The notes: generated from the letters alone by a model not told the origin. 64,000 nucleotides of DNA from Pseudomonas sputi (GCF_021603585.1 NZ_BQHI01000026.1:1-64000); one strand, 5' to 3'. Positions 19,502 to 28,778 are shown, counted from the stretch's first letter. Translations and numbers: made by a program.

Positions 19502-19591
19502 GGTCCGGCCGGTAAAAGCGTTGGAATTAGCCACTTCGTATATAATATATTGATTAATATAGCTTTTTCGATGAATGTTTGACTAAAGCCT

Positions 19592-20101
19592 TTATCGCGA
19601 CAGTGACTCCTGAAGCTGCTTAAACTGCCCCTGAATCACCGCTTTTTCCTGAAGAATCAACTTGTTCTCATCGGACAGAACTTCCGCTCTATTCTGAGAG
19701 GCTTTCAGATCCGTTTTGGTGACCTCTAATGCTTGGGATAGTACGGCCACCTGCTTATCGGCATCTGCTTTCTGGCTTGCGAGTGCGGCAATATTATCCG
19801 CCAATTGTTTGCTTTCATGCTTCCGCTCCCGGTTTTTTGCCGAGGCGTCGTTAAGTTGATGCTCCAAGTTCTGGATATCGGCCACTTGCCTATCCAAGGT
19901 GCTTTTGTGCATCGCATTGGCCTGTTCGAGCTCATGCGTTTGTCGTTGTAATTGCGCATTAGTGTCTATCAGCTCGGACGCTCTTGACTCGGCTTGGATG
20001 AGCCGGTTTTGCAGGTCTTGAATCTGGTCTTTCAGGCCCCGGTTAACCATCTGGAATTGCTCGCGCTCCTGCTGCCGGTCTTCGGCGGTGCGTTGCTGGT
20101 A
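19592..20101 (-). pseudogene. KfrA-like coiled-coil protein, C-terminal remnant
   Basis: An open frame of about 169 codons (an internal Met at 20050) that runs without a start into the Tn3-type repeat at 20102. It is almost entirely heptad coiled coil rich in Gln, Glu, Lys and Ala (for example LIQAESRASELIDTNAQLQR). This is the C-terminal part of KfrA-type plasmid DNA-binding proteins. The N-terminal DNA-binding domain was lost when the second mer unit landed. It indicates a plasmid origin for this segment. Confidence 0.7.
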
Positions 20102-20139
20102 GGGGGCACCTCAGAAAACGGAAAATAAAGCACGCTAAG
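20102..20139 (+). repeat. 38-bp Tn21/Tn501-type inverted repeat, copy 2
   Basis: Identical in sequence to copy 1 at 14674-14711 and in the same orientation, with merR immediately inside. It interrupts the kfrA-like gene. No transposase gene of the Tn3 family remains. Confidence 0.88.
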
Positions 20140-20569
20140 CTGTGGAAGCCCCTGCCAAGCTCGTTCCACCTTGCAACGACGCAATCAGCGGACACGAAAC
20201 ATTCCCCTGCCGCGAATGGCAGGCGCACACCAGGTCAGACAGCACAGCCTCCATGCGCGCCAAATCGGCCATCTTCTCGCGCACGTCTTGGAGCTTGTGC
20301 TCGGCCAGGCTGCTGGCCTCCTCGCAGTGGGTGCCATCGTCGAGCCGCAGCAACTCGGCGATTTCATCCAGGCTGAAGCCCAACCGCTGGGCCGATTTCA
20401 CGAATCGCACCCGTGTCACGTCCGCCGCGCCATAGCGGCGAATGCTGCCATAGGGCTTGTCCGGCTCGGGCAACAAGCCCTTGCGCTGATAGAACCGGAT
20501 GGTCTCCACGTTGACGCCGGCTGCCTTGGCAAAAACGCCAATGGTCAGGTTCTCCAAATTATTTTCCAT
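20135..20569 (-). CDS. merR: MerR, mercury-responsive regulator (unit 2)
   Basis: A 144-residue MerR with the same HTH and metal-binding cysteines (82, 117, 126) as the unit 1 copy. Most substitutions lie in the middle and at the C-terminus (ending [11 protein letters not shown] instead of [11 protein letters not shown]). It is divergent from merB of unit 2. Because both operators are nearly identical, each MerR can probably act on both operons. Confidence 0.97.
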
Positions 20570-20574
20570 ACCGC

Positions 20575-20605
20575 TTGACTCCGTACATGAGTACGGAAGT
20601 AAGGT
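20575..20605 (+). promoter_or_regulatory. mer operator/promoter, unit 2
   Basis: TTGACT (20575-20580), a 19-bp spacer with the same GTACATGAGTAC dyad, and TAAGGT (20600-20605). The layout is identical to unit 1. It drives merB, merD and merE. Confidence 0.93.
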
Positions 20606-20637
20606 TACGCTATCCAATTCAAATAGGAGATGGAACC

Positions 20638-21276
20638 ATGAAGCTCGCCCCATATATTTTAGAACGTCTCACTTCGGTCAATCGTACCAATGGTACTGCG
20701 GATCTCTTGGTCCCGCTACTGCGGGAACTCGCCAAGGGGCGTCCGGTTTCACGAACGACACTTGCCGGGATTCTCGACTGGCCCGCTGAGCGAGTGGCCG
20801 CCGTACTCGAACAGGCCACCAGTACCGAATATGACAAAGATGGGAACATCATCGGCTACGGCCTCACCTTGCGCGAGACTTCGTATGTCTTTGAAATTGA
20901 CGACCGCCGTCTGTATGCCTGGTGCGCGCTGGACACCTTGATATTTCCGGCGCTGATCGGCCGTACAGCTCGCGTCTCATCGCATTGCGCTGCAACCGGA
21001 GCACCCGTTTCACTCACGGTTTCACCCAGCGAGATACAGGCTGTCGAACCTGCCGGCATGGCGGTGTCCTTGGTATTGCCGCAGGAAGCAGCCGACGTTC
21101 GTCAGTCCTTCTGTTGCCATGTACATTTCTTTGCATCTGTCCCGACGGCGGAAGACTGGGCCTCCAAGCATCAAGGATTGGAAGGATTGGCGATCGTCAG
21201 TGTCCACGAGGCTTTCGGCTTGGGCCAGGAGTTTAATCGACATCTGTTGCAGACCATGTCATCTAGGACACCGTGA
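20638..21276 (+). CDS. merB: MerB, alkylmercury lyase (unit 2 copy)
   Basis: 212 residues with Cys96, Asp99 (YAWCALDTL) and Cys159 (SFCCHVHFF), the exact positions of the characterised lyase. It is the first gene after the operator, in place of merT, so this unit is dedicated to organomercurial cleavage and relies on unit 1 for MerT, MerP and MerA. The start at 20638 has AGGAGATGG upstream. Confidence 0.96.
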
Positions 21277-21387
21277 TCGGATATCGACCCAATGTTCTAC
21301 GGCACCGGCATCGGATTCGCAGCGCGCGGATTGAACTCGGCGAAACGGTATATGCATTGCCGTGAACCGACCAAAAGGAGGTGTTCG

Positions 21388-21753
21388 ATGAACGCCTACA
21401 CGGTGTCCCGGCTGGCCCTTGATGCCGGGGTGAGCGTGCATATCGTGCGCGACTACCTGCTGCGCGGATTGCTGCGGCCAGTCGCCTGCACCACGGGTGG
21501 CTACGGCCTGTTCGATGACGCCGCCTTGCAGCGACTGTGCTTCGTGCGGGCCGCCTTCGAGGCGGGCATCGGCCTCGGCGCATTGGCGCGGCTGTGCCGG
21601 GCGCTGGATGCGGCGAACTGCGATGAAACTGCCGCGCAGCTTGCTGTGCTGCGTCAGTTCGTCGAACGCCGGCGCGAAGCGTTGGCCAATCTGGAAGTGC
21701 AGTTGGCCGCCATGCCGACCGCGCCGGCACAGCATGCGGAGAGTTTGCCATGA
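21388..21753 (+). CDS. merD: MerD, co-regulator of mer operons
   Basis: A 121-residue MerR-like protein: an N-terminal HTH ([20 protein letters not shown]) and [20 protein letters not shown]. MerD binds the mer operator with MerR and helps switch the operon off when Hg(II) is gone. The start at 21388 follows AAAAGGAGG. It overlaps merE by 4 bp. Confidence 0.95.
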   Translation: MNAYTVSRLALDAGVSVHIVRDYLLRGLLRPVACTTGGYGLFDDAALQRLCFVRAAFEAGIGLGALARLCRALDAANCDETAAQLAVLRQFVERRREALANLEVQLAAMPTAPAQHAESLP

Positions 21754-21986
21754 ACAGCCCCGAGCGCATGCCGGCCGAGACGCACAAACCGTTCACCGGC
21801 TACCTGTGGGGCACGCTGGCCGTGCTGACTTGCCCCTGCCACCTGTCCATCCTCGCTGCCGTGCTGGCCGGCACAACCGCCGGTGCATTCCTTGTCGAGT
21901 ATTGGGTCATCACGGCGCTCGGTTTGACCGGCCTGTTTCTTCTGTCACTGGCGCGGGCGTTGCGGGCATTCAGGGAAAGATCATGA
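21750..21986 (+). CDS. merE: MerE, mercury transport membrane protein
   Basis: A 78-residue protein with two membrane helices and the metal-binding CPCHLS motif in helix 1 ([16 protein letters not shown]). MerE transports inorganic and organic mercury, which fits its pairing with MerB. The ATG overlaps the merD stop, indicating translational coupling. Confidence 0.95.
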   Translation: MNSPERMPAETHKPFTGYLWGTLAVLTCPCHLSILAAVLAGTTAGAFLVEYWVITALGLTGLFLLSLARALRAFRERS

Positions 21987-22016
21987 GCGCTTCCCGGCCG
22001 GATGGATGGACTACGG

Positions 22017-22118
22017 CGGAGGGCCCAAGCGTTCGAGCGCGGGCAAGGCTTTCTGTTCGCAAAGCCGATGCCGGCGGCGGCATTCGCCGTCTTCGTCAGT
22101 CAATGGAGGGGTGCCACC
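22017..22118 (+). pseudogene. C-terminal scrap of an EAL-domain gene (urf2 remnant)
   Basis: The frame upstream of the DUF3330 gene reads [20 protein letters not shown], the end of an EAL phosphodiesterase domain. In Tn21/Tn501-type mer operons an EAL gene (urf2) follows merE; here only its last ~30 codons remain. Confidence 0.6.
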
Positions 22119-22322
22119 ATGAATGCAAATGATCCGACCGCCACCAGTTGCTGCGTGTGCTGCAAGGAAATTCCGCTCGATGCCGCCTTCACACCGGAAG
22201 GCGCGGAGTACGTCGAGCACTTCTGCGGGCTGGAGTGTTATCAACGTTTCCAGGCGCGGGCCAGCACTGCGACCGAAACGAGCGGCGAACCGAACGCTTG
22301 CGGTTCGCCGCCGTCAAATTGA
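22119..22322 (+). CDS. DUF3330 cysteine-rich small protein
   Basis: 67 residues with [16 protein letters not shown] and [12 protein letters not shown], a Cys-rich pattern suggesting zinc or mercury binding. Small DUF3330 proteins are commonly encoded at the end of Tn501/Tn5041-type mer operons; their role is unknown. The ATG at 22119 follows GGAGGGG. It is in frame with the EAL scrap upstream but has its own start. Confidence 0.75.
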   Translation: MNANDPTATSCCVCCKEIPLDAAFTPEGAEYVEHFCGLECYQRFQARASTATETSGEPNACGSPPSN

Positions 22323-22360
22323 GACAAACCACGCTTTCGCTACGTCGCCTCATGTCGGCA

Positions 22361-22975
22361 TCAAATTCGGCTGAGTAGCTTCTCGCCATCTGGACGTAGC
22401 TCGCCCTTGGGTGAAATATGCCGATACAGGGTCTGCCGCGTGATGCCAAGTTCCTGGCACAGGTCGCCGACCTTGGTCTCTGACTGCCCCATTGCCGCCA
22501 TCGCCAGCCGCAGCTTGGCGGCGGTCATCTTGAACGGCCGGCCGCCTTTCCGGCCGCGTGCCCGTGCTGAGGCCAGGCCCGCCACGGTGCGCTCGGCGAT
22601 CAACTCGCGCTCGAACTCGGCCAGCGCGGCGAAGATACCGAAGACCAGCTTGCCGGCGGCGGTCGTGGTGTCAATGGCCGCGCCGTGCCCGGTCAGCACC
22701 TTGAGGCCGATGCCGCGTCCGGTCAGGTCATGGACGGTATTGATCAGATGGCGCAGGTCGCGCCCGAGCCGATCCAGTTTCCAAACGACCAACGTGTCGC
22801 CTGGCCGTAGTGCCTTCAGACAGCTCGCCAGACCGGGACGATCCTCGCGTTTTCCGGACGCTTGGTCTTCATAGAGATGCGCCGGATCAACACCGGCCGC
22901 GACCAGCGCATCGCGCTGCAAGTCCGTCGCCTGGGAGCCATCCGCCTTCGATACTCGCATGTAGCCAATCAGCAT
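22361..22975 (-). CDS. tniR: TniR, serine resolvase of the Tn402-type transposon
   Basis: 204 residues. The catalytic domain begins MLIGYMRVSKADGSQATDLQ; VVWKLDRLGRDLRHLI and EFERELIAERTVAGL follow, then a C-terminal HTH (VGDLCQELGITRQTLYRHI). It resolves the cointegrates made by TniABQ at the adjacent res site. It is the terminal gene of the tni module. Confidence 0.95.
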   Translation of the reverse strand: MLIGYMRVSKADGSQATDLQRDALVAAGVDPAHLYEDQASGKREDRPGLASCLKALRPGDTLVVWKLDRLGRDLRHLINTVHDLTGRGIGLKVLTGHGAAIDTTTAAGKLVFGIFAALAEFERELIAERTVAGLASARARGRKGGRPFKMTAAKLRLAMAAMGQSETKVGDLCQELGITRQTLYRHISPKGELRPDGEKLLSRI

Positions 22976-23035
22976 CTTGTACCTGTCACATATACGTTCG
23001 ATTATGTGACAGTTTGCATCGGGAAGCTCTGCACG
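22976..23035. promoter_or_regulatory. res site of the Tn402-type transposon
   Basis: Lies between tniR and tniQ. A 28-bp imperfect dyad at 22984-23011 has arms TGTCACATAT and ATTATGTGACA. Further TGTCAC-like half-sites follow near 23044 and 23100, inside the end of tniQ, consistent with accessory subsites. Confidence 0.8.
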
Positions 23036-24253
23036 TCAAAATTTGTCACTTAACCCGTCATTCTGTCTAAGGCATGCAAAGGGTAGGCTAGGCTCATAAT
23101 GTGACAGAAATTCCGGGGGGATGCCTTCCTTCGCGAAGGTGGCGCGCAACTGTTCCAAGGAAGCGGGGTCGCGCCGACCATAGGAAGCCAACGCGAACAG
23201 CGAGCGTGCCGTCTCGGGGTTGTGTCGTGCTTCAATGATGGCCTCATCAATGGCCTGGATTGCACGCTGCCAGTGATCGACGGGTTCGGGCTTCGGCGCT
23301 TTCGCCGGCAGGCCACTGGTGAACCCGGTTTGGGGCTCGGACCAGAATAGCTTTGCGTGCTCGCCTGGCGGGCTTATATCCCTCACCTCAATCAAGCTGA
23401 TTGCCGTTGCCGCCGCCTCCAGCATCTGCAACCGTACTGCCGGGTTCAGGGTTTCATACGGTCGCCACAGACTTTGCCCAGCACGCAGCGGATGCCCGCA
23501 GCATTCCCAGATTTGGCGGAGATACCCCGCGTAGGTGCCGCACGTCGAAAGCGGGGTGTTCAGCTCATCGAGCAGCGTGCGTAGCAGCCTAAACCACAAT
23601 CCGGCGTGGATGCGTCGGCGCGGCAACTCCACGTGGCCGGTCGTCAGTGCCTGCCAGGTACGCTGGTCCATCGCCGCAATCGCGTCGCTGGCAGTGCGCG
23701 GTTCGGCGTCGGCGTTCTCCCAGCCGAGAAACCGCCCTGGCACGCCCCAATAGGATTCCAGCCAGCAGCCATGCAGTGGGCAGCTCAGCATCAGGGGCAG
23801 CTTCCACGCGAGCAGTACGGCTTGGTTCTCCGGATCGTTCAGACAGAGCGGGCAGGCGCGATGTATCGGCTGGCTGGGCAGCCAGGCACGCCAGCTCGTG
23901 ATGGATCGCGTCCTACGGCGGAGTTTCGGCAGCAGCACCGAGAGCTGGAACGCATAGGTTTCCAATGCATCTGGAATCTGATCATCAAGGCTGTCCAGTA
24001 GCCAAGGCACCCAGCCGGCGAAACTCATGCAACGCAGCCGGTCCGGCTCGATGCCGCTCCGCTGGGAGAGCATCGCCAGCAGCGCCAGTGGTGGCGCGGT
24101 GTCCAGGTCATCAACCTGGCCGTGACCAAGATCGTGCTCCAGCAGCTCGGACACCTCCATGTGATAGCAAAGGGCCACGCGGTTGAGCCACGAAGACAAG
24201 GCTTCGCCTTCCCTGGGAGCCGGATGCAGTGGCCAGTGTGGCGCTGGCTTCAC
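23036..24253 (-). CDS. tniQ: TniQ, transposition accessory protein
   Basis: A 405-residue TniQ with an N-terminal domain (EGEALSSWLNRVALCYHM) and a zinc-finger-like CPLCLND (~residue 136). TniQ/TnsD relatives contribute to target choice in Tn7/Tn402-type elements. It overlaps the tniB stop by 4 bp, so the module is translated as a coupled operon. Confidence 0.95.
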   Translation of the reverse strand: MKPAPHWPLHPAPREGEALSSWLNRVALCYHMEVSELLEHDLGHGQVDDLDTAPPLALLAMLSQRSGIEPDRLRCMSFAGWVPWLLDSLDDQIPDALETYAFQLSVLLPKLRRRTRSITSWRAWLPSQPIHRACPLCLNDPENQAVLLAWKLPLMLSCPLHGCWLESYWGVPGRFLGWENADAEPRTASDAIAAMDQRTWQALTTGHVELPRRRIHAGLWFRLLRTLLDELNTPLSTCGTYAGYLRQIWECCGHPLRAGQSLWRPYETLNPAVRLQMLEAAATAISLIEVRDISPPGEHAKLFWSEPQTGFTSGLPAKAPKPEPVDHWQRAIQAIDEAIIEARHNPETARSLFALASYGRRDPASLEQLRATFAKEGIPPEFLSHYEPSLPFACLRQNDGLSDKF

Positions 24254-25167
24254 ATCAGTTCCCGCTCGAATTGCCGCCGCCGCTCGCTGGGACCGGTGTA
24301 ATCGGCCATGCTGAGCGTGCGATGGTTGATCGCTTCCTCACCGCTCTCCACGGCAGCGACGGCCGCCGCCATCAACAGGTGCGCCAGCTCGCCGATGGTG
24401 CCCTCGCTGCGCGTGAGCAGGTAGCGGGCCATATCCAGCGTGGCAATCGACGAGGGTCGCCGCAGCGGGAGCGAAGCCGCGAAGCTGGCCAGCAGTGAGC
24501 AGCAATCGTCGTTGGCCTCCCACACCGGCAGCATCATCGGCTCGAAGCGGTTTTCCAACTGGTCGTCCGAGCGGATCGCCAAGTAGGCATCGCGTGTGCC
24601 GACCCCGACCAGCGGGATGCGCAGCTCGTTGCCGAGGAAACGCAGCAGGTTGAGGAATTCCCGGCGGTTGACGCTGTTGCCGGCCAGGACGTTGTGCAAT
24701 TCGTCGATCACCAGCATGCGCACGCCGACCTTGCGTAGCAGTGCCAGCGCCAATTGCTCCATTTCCGGCAGCCGTGGGCGCGGGCGCAATGGCGCGCCCA
24801 TCGCGGCAAGTAGCGCGACGTAGAAGCGGATTACCGACGGTTCGGATGGCATCTGCACGACCAGTACCGGAATGTGCTCCTGGTCGGCGTCGGAGCTGGC
24901 CGGGTGGGTGCGGCGGAATTTCTCGACGATCATCGACTTGCCGTTGTTGGTTGGACCGACCAACAGCAGGTTGGGCATGCGTTGTTTGTTCGGCCACGCA
25001 TACAGGGCTTCCAGCCGATTCAGCGCCTCGACTGCTCGCGGATAGCCGATCCAGCGGTCAGCGCGAAGGCGATGGATGCGTTCGTCCGCCGGAAGACGGG
25101 CCAAGCCCTGGGCCACCGGCATCAGGTGGGACAAGTCGATGATGGGATATTCTTCCACGGCTACCAC
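24250..25167 (-). CDS. tniB: TniB, AAA+ ATPase of the transposition module
   Basis: A 305-residue TnsC-like ATPase. Walker A GPTNNGKS (~residues 71-78), Walker B MLVIDELHN (~150) and VGVGTRDAYLAI (sensor region). It delivers TniA to the target DNA. Its start overlaps the tniA stop by 7 bp. Confidence 0.95.
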   Translation of the reverse strand: MVAVEEYPIIDLSHLMPVAQGLARLPADERIHRLRADRWIGYPRAVEALNRLEALYAWPNKQRMPNLLLVGPTNNGKSMIVEKFRRTHPASSDADQEHIPVLVVQMPSEPSVIRFYVALLAAMGAPLRPRPRLPEMEQLALALLRKVGVRMLVIDELHNVLAGNSVNRREFLNLLRFLGNELRIPLVGVGTRDAYLAIRSDDQLENRFEPMMLPVWEANDDCCSLLASFAASLPLRRPSSIATLDMARYLLTRSEGTIGELAHLLMAAAVAAVESGEEAINHRTLSMADYTGPSERRRQFERELM

Positions 25168-26840
25168 TCCTCAATCTGGTCGAACGGTTTGGCAGGTGGC
25201 TGGTTGTCTGCCTGCGGGTCAGCCATGTCCGCGTCCGGTGGTGGCGTGGTTTTGAAAAGAACTGCCGTTGCCTTGAGATGCTGGCGTCGATCCGCGTCGC
25301 GCCGCGCCTTGCGCGTAGCTTTCTGCGCGGTGGACACGATTTCGCGCATCTGGCCGATCATGCGAAACAGCGCCGACTCATCCACCTGTTCGCGCCCTTG
25401 CTGCCGCAATTTCGCCAGCGCCTGTCGTTGTTCCCAGAGGGTGACAGCCGGGTGCGACAAGGTGCGGTATGGAATTTCCAGATAGTGCTGCCCCTCCGGC
25501 TCCAGCACCCAAATGCGGCTGATGTCGCGCGGGTCGCGCCGGATCAGGAACGCAGGCAAGCGGTCGCGCCGAGCTATCCACGGCTTGAGCGCATCGGCGT
25601 AGTAATGGATGTGGTCGATGACGAAGCCGGTGCGGGTCAGCGTGCGGCGGATGATGGGCAGAAAATCGACCAGAAAAGCCGTGGTGCGAGTGATGACGGT
25701 TGGCACGCCGGTCCGCGCGATAGCTTCGGCCCAGCGCGCTGCCGGCGGCTGGAGCAGGCCGTTGTGCACGGAGCCGTGGTAGGTGCCGACCGCCAATGTG
25801 AGCCAGCGCTCCAGCTCACGCAGCGTCAGGGCGGCCTTGTTTTCGGAATCGTAGTCGCCGCGCTGGTCAGGGTTGGAGAAGGTCGTCCCTGGCAATTCGT
25901 GGATCATCTGCATCGCCGTGCCGATGATCCGTTCCACGATGCCGCCGTAGTGCGGCTGCCCGAGCGGGCGATAGTCAAGCCGGATGCCATGCTGCTCGCA
26001 GCCTCGGCGTAGCGCTTCGCTCTTGAACTCGGCCGCGTTGTCCAGGTAGAGCAGCCTGGGCTTGCCGCTCATCGGCCACTCCATTTCTATGTTCAGACCC
26101 TCCAGCCAGGGACGCTTGTCGCAGGCGACATGCACAAGGCACAGGCCGACCGAAACAGATGACGGCGCTTCCAGCGTGACGACCATGCCGAGCACGCAGC
26201 GGGTAAACACGTCGATGGCGATGGTCAGATACGGACGGCCAATCGGTTGCCGGTCGCGCTCGTCCACCACGATCAGGTCGATGACCGTGTGATCAATCTG
26301 CACTTGTTCCAGTGGCGCGGTCACGGCGGGAGGCTCACCACCGACACCTTGCAGGCTGCGGGACGCATCCTGACCTTCCCGGCGGCGAGTGGCCTTGAGC
26401 GGATCGAGGCCGGCGATCCGCAGAGCCACGGTGTTGCGCGCCGGCGCCCGCAGCTTTTGCGCTTTGCAAGCCTGCGCGACCTCGCGGTGGAACGCTGCCA
26501 GGCTACGCTTCTGCTTGGTCAGGAAGCGCTTTTGCAGCAACTCGCGGATGATGCGCTCAACTGATTCCGGCAAGCGTCCCTTGCCTTTTCCGCCGCCGGA
26601 TCGGCTGCGAGCCAGGTCCGTCACAAGCCCAGCACCTTGCCGGGCACGGCGGATTAGGACATACACCTGCCGCCTGGACAGGCCAAGCGCGTGAGCAGCG
26701 GCATCGGCGGCTTCATGCCCGACCACATCAAGCGCTGCCAGCGGCCCGATGATTTCCGCCCGTTGCCGGGCCTGCGCCCAAGCCGCATCGGGCAGGGTGG
26801 CCACGCCTTGCTCGGCAATCAATGATGTGTCTGACGCCAT
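25161..26840 (-). CDS. tniA: TniA, DDE transposase
   Basis: A 559-residue integrase-core transposase. Catalytic acidic residues are seen in VQIDHTVIDLIVV, LLYLDNAAEFKS and GGIVERIIGTAM. N-terminal HTH domains precede the core. The start at 26840 (MASDTSLIAEQGVATLP) gives the family's usual length; the frame is open further upstream to 26933 without homology. It lies 118 bp from the IRi end. It appears intact. Confidence 0.96.
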   Translation of the reverse strand: MASDTSLIAEQGVATLPDAAWAQARQRAEIIGPLAALDVVGHEAADAAAHALGLSRRQVYVLIRRARQGAGLVTDLARSRSGGGKGKGRLPESVERIIRELLQKRFLTKQKRSLAAFHREVAQACKAQKLRAPARNTVALRIAGLDPLKATRRREGQDASRSLQGVGGEPPAVTAPLEQVQIDHTVIDLIVVDERDRQPIGRPYLTIAIDVFTRCVLGMVVTLEAPSSVSVGLCLVHVACDKRPWLEGLNIEMEWPMSGKPRLLYLDNAAEFKSEALRRGCEQHGIRLDYRPLGQPHYGGIVERIIGTAMQMIHELPGTTFSNPDQRGDYDSENKAALTLRELERWLTLAVGTYHGSVHNGLLQPPAARWAEAIARTGVPTVITRTTAFLVDFLPIIRRTLTRTGFVIDHIHYYADALKPWIARRDRLPAFLIRRDPRDISRIWVLEPEGQHYLEIPYRTLSHPAVTLWEQRQALAKLRQQGREQVDESALFRMIGQMREIVSTAQKATRKARRDADRRQHLKATAVLFKTTPPPDADMADPQADNQPPAKPFDQIEEW

Positions 26841-26888
26841 GCTCACACCTCGCTTTGGTGCACACGAGTATTGAGCATAGTCGAGATT

Positions 26889-26907
26889 GGTGCAGATGAC
26901 TTCTGAT
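26889..26907 (-). repeat. Inner TniA-binding-like repeat near IRi
   Basis: On the minus strand it reads ATCAGAAGTCATCTGCACC, matching part of the terminal repeat and the left-end repeat at 8065-8081. Tn402-family ends carry such additional transposase-binding copies. Confidence 0.75.
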
Positions 26908-26958
26908 ATTGCGTTGTCAGGAGTCGCCTGCACATCTGGCGTTACGCCCCGTCAATTG

Positions 26959-26983
26959 GTGCAGTCGTCTTCTGAAAATGACA
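26959..26983 (-). repeat. Right terminal inverted repeat (IRi)
   Basis: On the minus strand it begins TGTCATTTTCAGAAGACGAC and matches IRt at 23 of 25 positions. It is followed directly by the GATTC duplication. Confidence 0.95.
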
Positions 26984-26988
26984 GATTC
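26984..26988. repeat. 5-bp target duplication (GATTC), right copy
   Basis: Matches 8029-8033 exactly and completes the target-site duplication of the Tn402-type transposon. Confidence 0.95.
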
Positions 26989-27034
26989 TGTATTCACCGA
27001 CATAAGGTCAATAGGGTGTACCTAATTGAATACA
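26984..27034. promoter_or_regulatory. Right part of the split res site
   Basis: Carries TGTATTC (26989-26995) and GAATACA (27028-27034), the same heptamer found three times on the other side of the transposon. It would adjoin 7958-8033 before the insertion. Confidence 0.7.
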
Positions 27035-27038
27035 ATGA

Positions 27039-27257
27039 TCAGGATTGGCGAAGCTTGAGAATTCCAGCGGTGATTGCTGATGCATTCACATCGAGAGTCT
27101 GCAATGCAGTGACTGCGTTCTCATGCACGTCACTGGAACCATTGGCCCTAACCCACAGGGCTACTTCTTCAATCGCTGCTGCAAGTGCGTGCTGGTTGTG
27201 CAGCAGGAGGGTTAGTACGTCCGCTGTGGCTATATGGGCTTCTGTGTTGTCTGGCAC
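27039..27257 (-). CDS. Small hypothetical protein
   Basis: 72 residues, mostly helical (VLTLLLHNQHALAAAIEEVALW), no signal peptide or membrane segment, no recognised domain. Similar short proteins occur in Pseudomonas islands, to my recollection. It lies between the right half of the res site and an XRE regulator, in the same direction as both the regulator and the resolvase, and probably belongs to the island backbone. Confidence 0.5.
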   Translation of the reverse strand: MPDNTEAHIATADVLTLLLHNQHALAAAIEEVALWVRANGSSDVHENAVTALQTLDVNASAITAGILKLRQS

Positions 27258-27290
27258 GGCTCATTTCCTTGAGTTTGTGTGTAGAAGCCG

Positions 27291-27512
27291 TCAGAGCCCT
27301 TGTAGTAGCTCTGACAGGGTCATTCCCAACCCATCAGCAAGCACCTTGGCCGCATCTAGGCTGGGGTTGGCTGTGCCCGTCTCAATTCGTGACATGTACG
27401 TACGAACGAGCCCGCACCTATCAGCGAAAGCCTCCTGACTGAAGCCCTGACTGGTGCGTAGTTCTCGGATTCGTTGGCCGAAGCCCTTTCTCAGATTTTG
27501 ATTTGGCTGCAT
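27291..27512 (-). CDS. XRE-family HTH regulator
   Basis: A 73-residue single-domain helix-turn-helix protein: FGQRIRELRTSQGFSQEAFA and VRTYMSRIETGTANPSLDAA, ending TLSELLQGL. It is probably a dimeric repressor of island genes. It is divergent from the small membrane protein at 27626, and the 113-bp gap is a likely operator region. It has the size and form of restriction-modification controller or plasmid-type regulators, but no restriction enzyme is nearby. Confidence 0.85.
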   Translation of the reverse strand: MQPNQNLRKGFGQRIRELRTSQGFSQEAFADRCGLVRTYMSRIETGTANPSLDAAKVLADGLGMTLSELLQGL

Positions 27513-27625
27513 GCCCGAATGATGGTGGGACGTGCTCCAATCGTGAACACACCAACTGGTGACACACTAACTGATACATTGGTATGCTCAATGCTCACCC
27601 AGCTTGCACCTGACAGGGACGCCCC

Positions 27626-27934
27626 ATGAACGAAAAACTGTTTGTTCTGACCACCCAGAAGAAGAAAACCAATCACATCCTGCACGTGATCATGACAGTG
27701 CTGACTGGAGGTCTTTGGTTGATCGTGTGGGGCATCACCATGCGAAGCAACGACGCCCACAACAAAAGGATCGATAAGCAAATCAATCAAATCATGCACT
27801 ACAAGACGCAAGGCTTGAGTGATAACGAGACTTACAAGCAGATCAAGAATGACCAATTGAACTCTGACGTGCTTCAAGGGCGAGTAATTTTCGTGATTTT
27901 GGTGGTAGCGTTTTTGTTTTTCTACTTCAGATAG
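27626..27934 (+). CDS. Small membrane protein, unknown
   Basis: 102 residues with two hydrophobic helices, one near the start (HVIMTVLTGGLWLIVWGIT) and one at the end (VIFVILVVAFLFFYF), flanking a charged middle (RIDKQINQIMHYKTQGLSD). The middle resembles a short SHOCT-like helical region. The start has an AGGGACG site. The end overlaps the convergent 154-residue gene by 8 bp. The function is unknown. Confidence 0.6.
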   Translation: MNEKLFVLTTQKKKTNHILHVIMTVLTGGLWLIVWGITMRSNDAHNKRIDKQINQIMHYKTQGLSDNETYKQIKNDQLNSDVLQGRVIFVILVVAFLFFYFR

Positions 27935-28391
27935 TCGCTCCAGACGGCAGCAACAAATGCTTGTTAAGCACAGACCACCGATTGACTCCCTGTTTACCAA
28001 ACAATTTAGAGAGATCGTGTGGTTTCTGTTTCTCGATAGCAGTTGCAATCTGATCAAGTTTCTCGGTAGACAATTTCTTTCCCAGAACATTCATGACCGT
28101 AGGAAAGACCTTATTCGCCATATTTCGAAGGTCTTCGACTTTCTCGGTTGTGAAGATGGTCAGGTAGGCTTGTAACGGCCTCCCCCCTTTTTTCAACATT
28201 TGAACCCTGATGAGAAAGGGTTGATCAGGACACCGCCTACGGAGTGTCTGTTTGAATTTCACCATGTGATCAAGCAACGCATGACTTTGTTCTGGGTCAT
28301 CATAGAAGATGGAATGTTGATATGACCATTGGTAGGAACGGAGTACAGCCAAGTACTTTCTCTTGGTCTTGTCTTCACTGGATTCACTCAT
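27927..28391 (-). CDS. Hypothetical protein, island cargo
   Basis: 154 residues starting MSESSEDKTKRKYLAVLRSY, with AGGAGG placed 9 nt upstream of the ATG at 28391. The frame is open further upstream to 28562 but without a start supported by a site. It is basic, soluble and without signal peptide; features include LIRVQMLKKGGRPLQAYLTI. I do not recognise a family. Confidence 0.5.
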   Translation of the reverse strand: MSESSEDKTKRKYLAVLRSYQWSYQHSIFYDDPEQSHALLDHMVKFKQTLRRRCPDQPFLIRVQMLKKGGRPLQAYLTIFTTEKVEDLRNMANKVFPTVMNVLGKKLSTEKLDQIATAIEKQKPHDLSKLFGKQGVNRWSVLNKHLLLPSGATI

Positions 28392-28778
28392 CCCTCTATA
28401 CCTCCTCACTGATGAACATACTTGGAGTTCCCCTCCTATACTTGCTGATTGATTGAACAGCAAATCCGGCTGACCATTAGACACCGGAGACAGCGCCAGC
28501 GTTGGCTTATACCGAGGCCGAAGGGAACCATTCTGAGGCTTAATTTTGTGAAAATTATGCATTAGTAGTGCGGGAAACTCAAAAACCGTTTCGCAATCAG
28601 GCCTCTGTCAAGCGTTCGTCCATAAAACCGGGGGCTTTCGCGCTTCGGTACTCTCCGTCATCGATAAAAACCACATGTTTTATAGCGGTTAAATCAGGTT
28701 TTTTTTGGGTTTGTGCCAAACCAAACAATTACGCAGATGGGAGGCGCCAGTGAAATTCACCGACGCAACCAACAAACT
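28392..28778. other. Intergenic stretch without a recognised gene
   Basis: Between the unknown gene at 28391 and the 467-residue gene. AT-rich with several A and T runs. No coding sequence or RNA gene could be supported. Confidence 0.4.
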
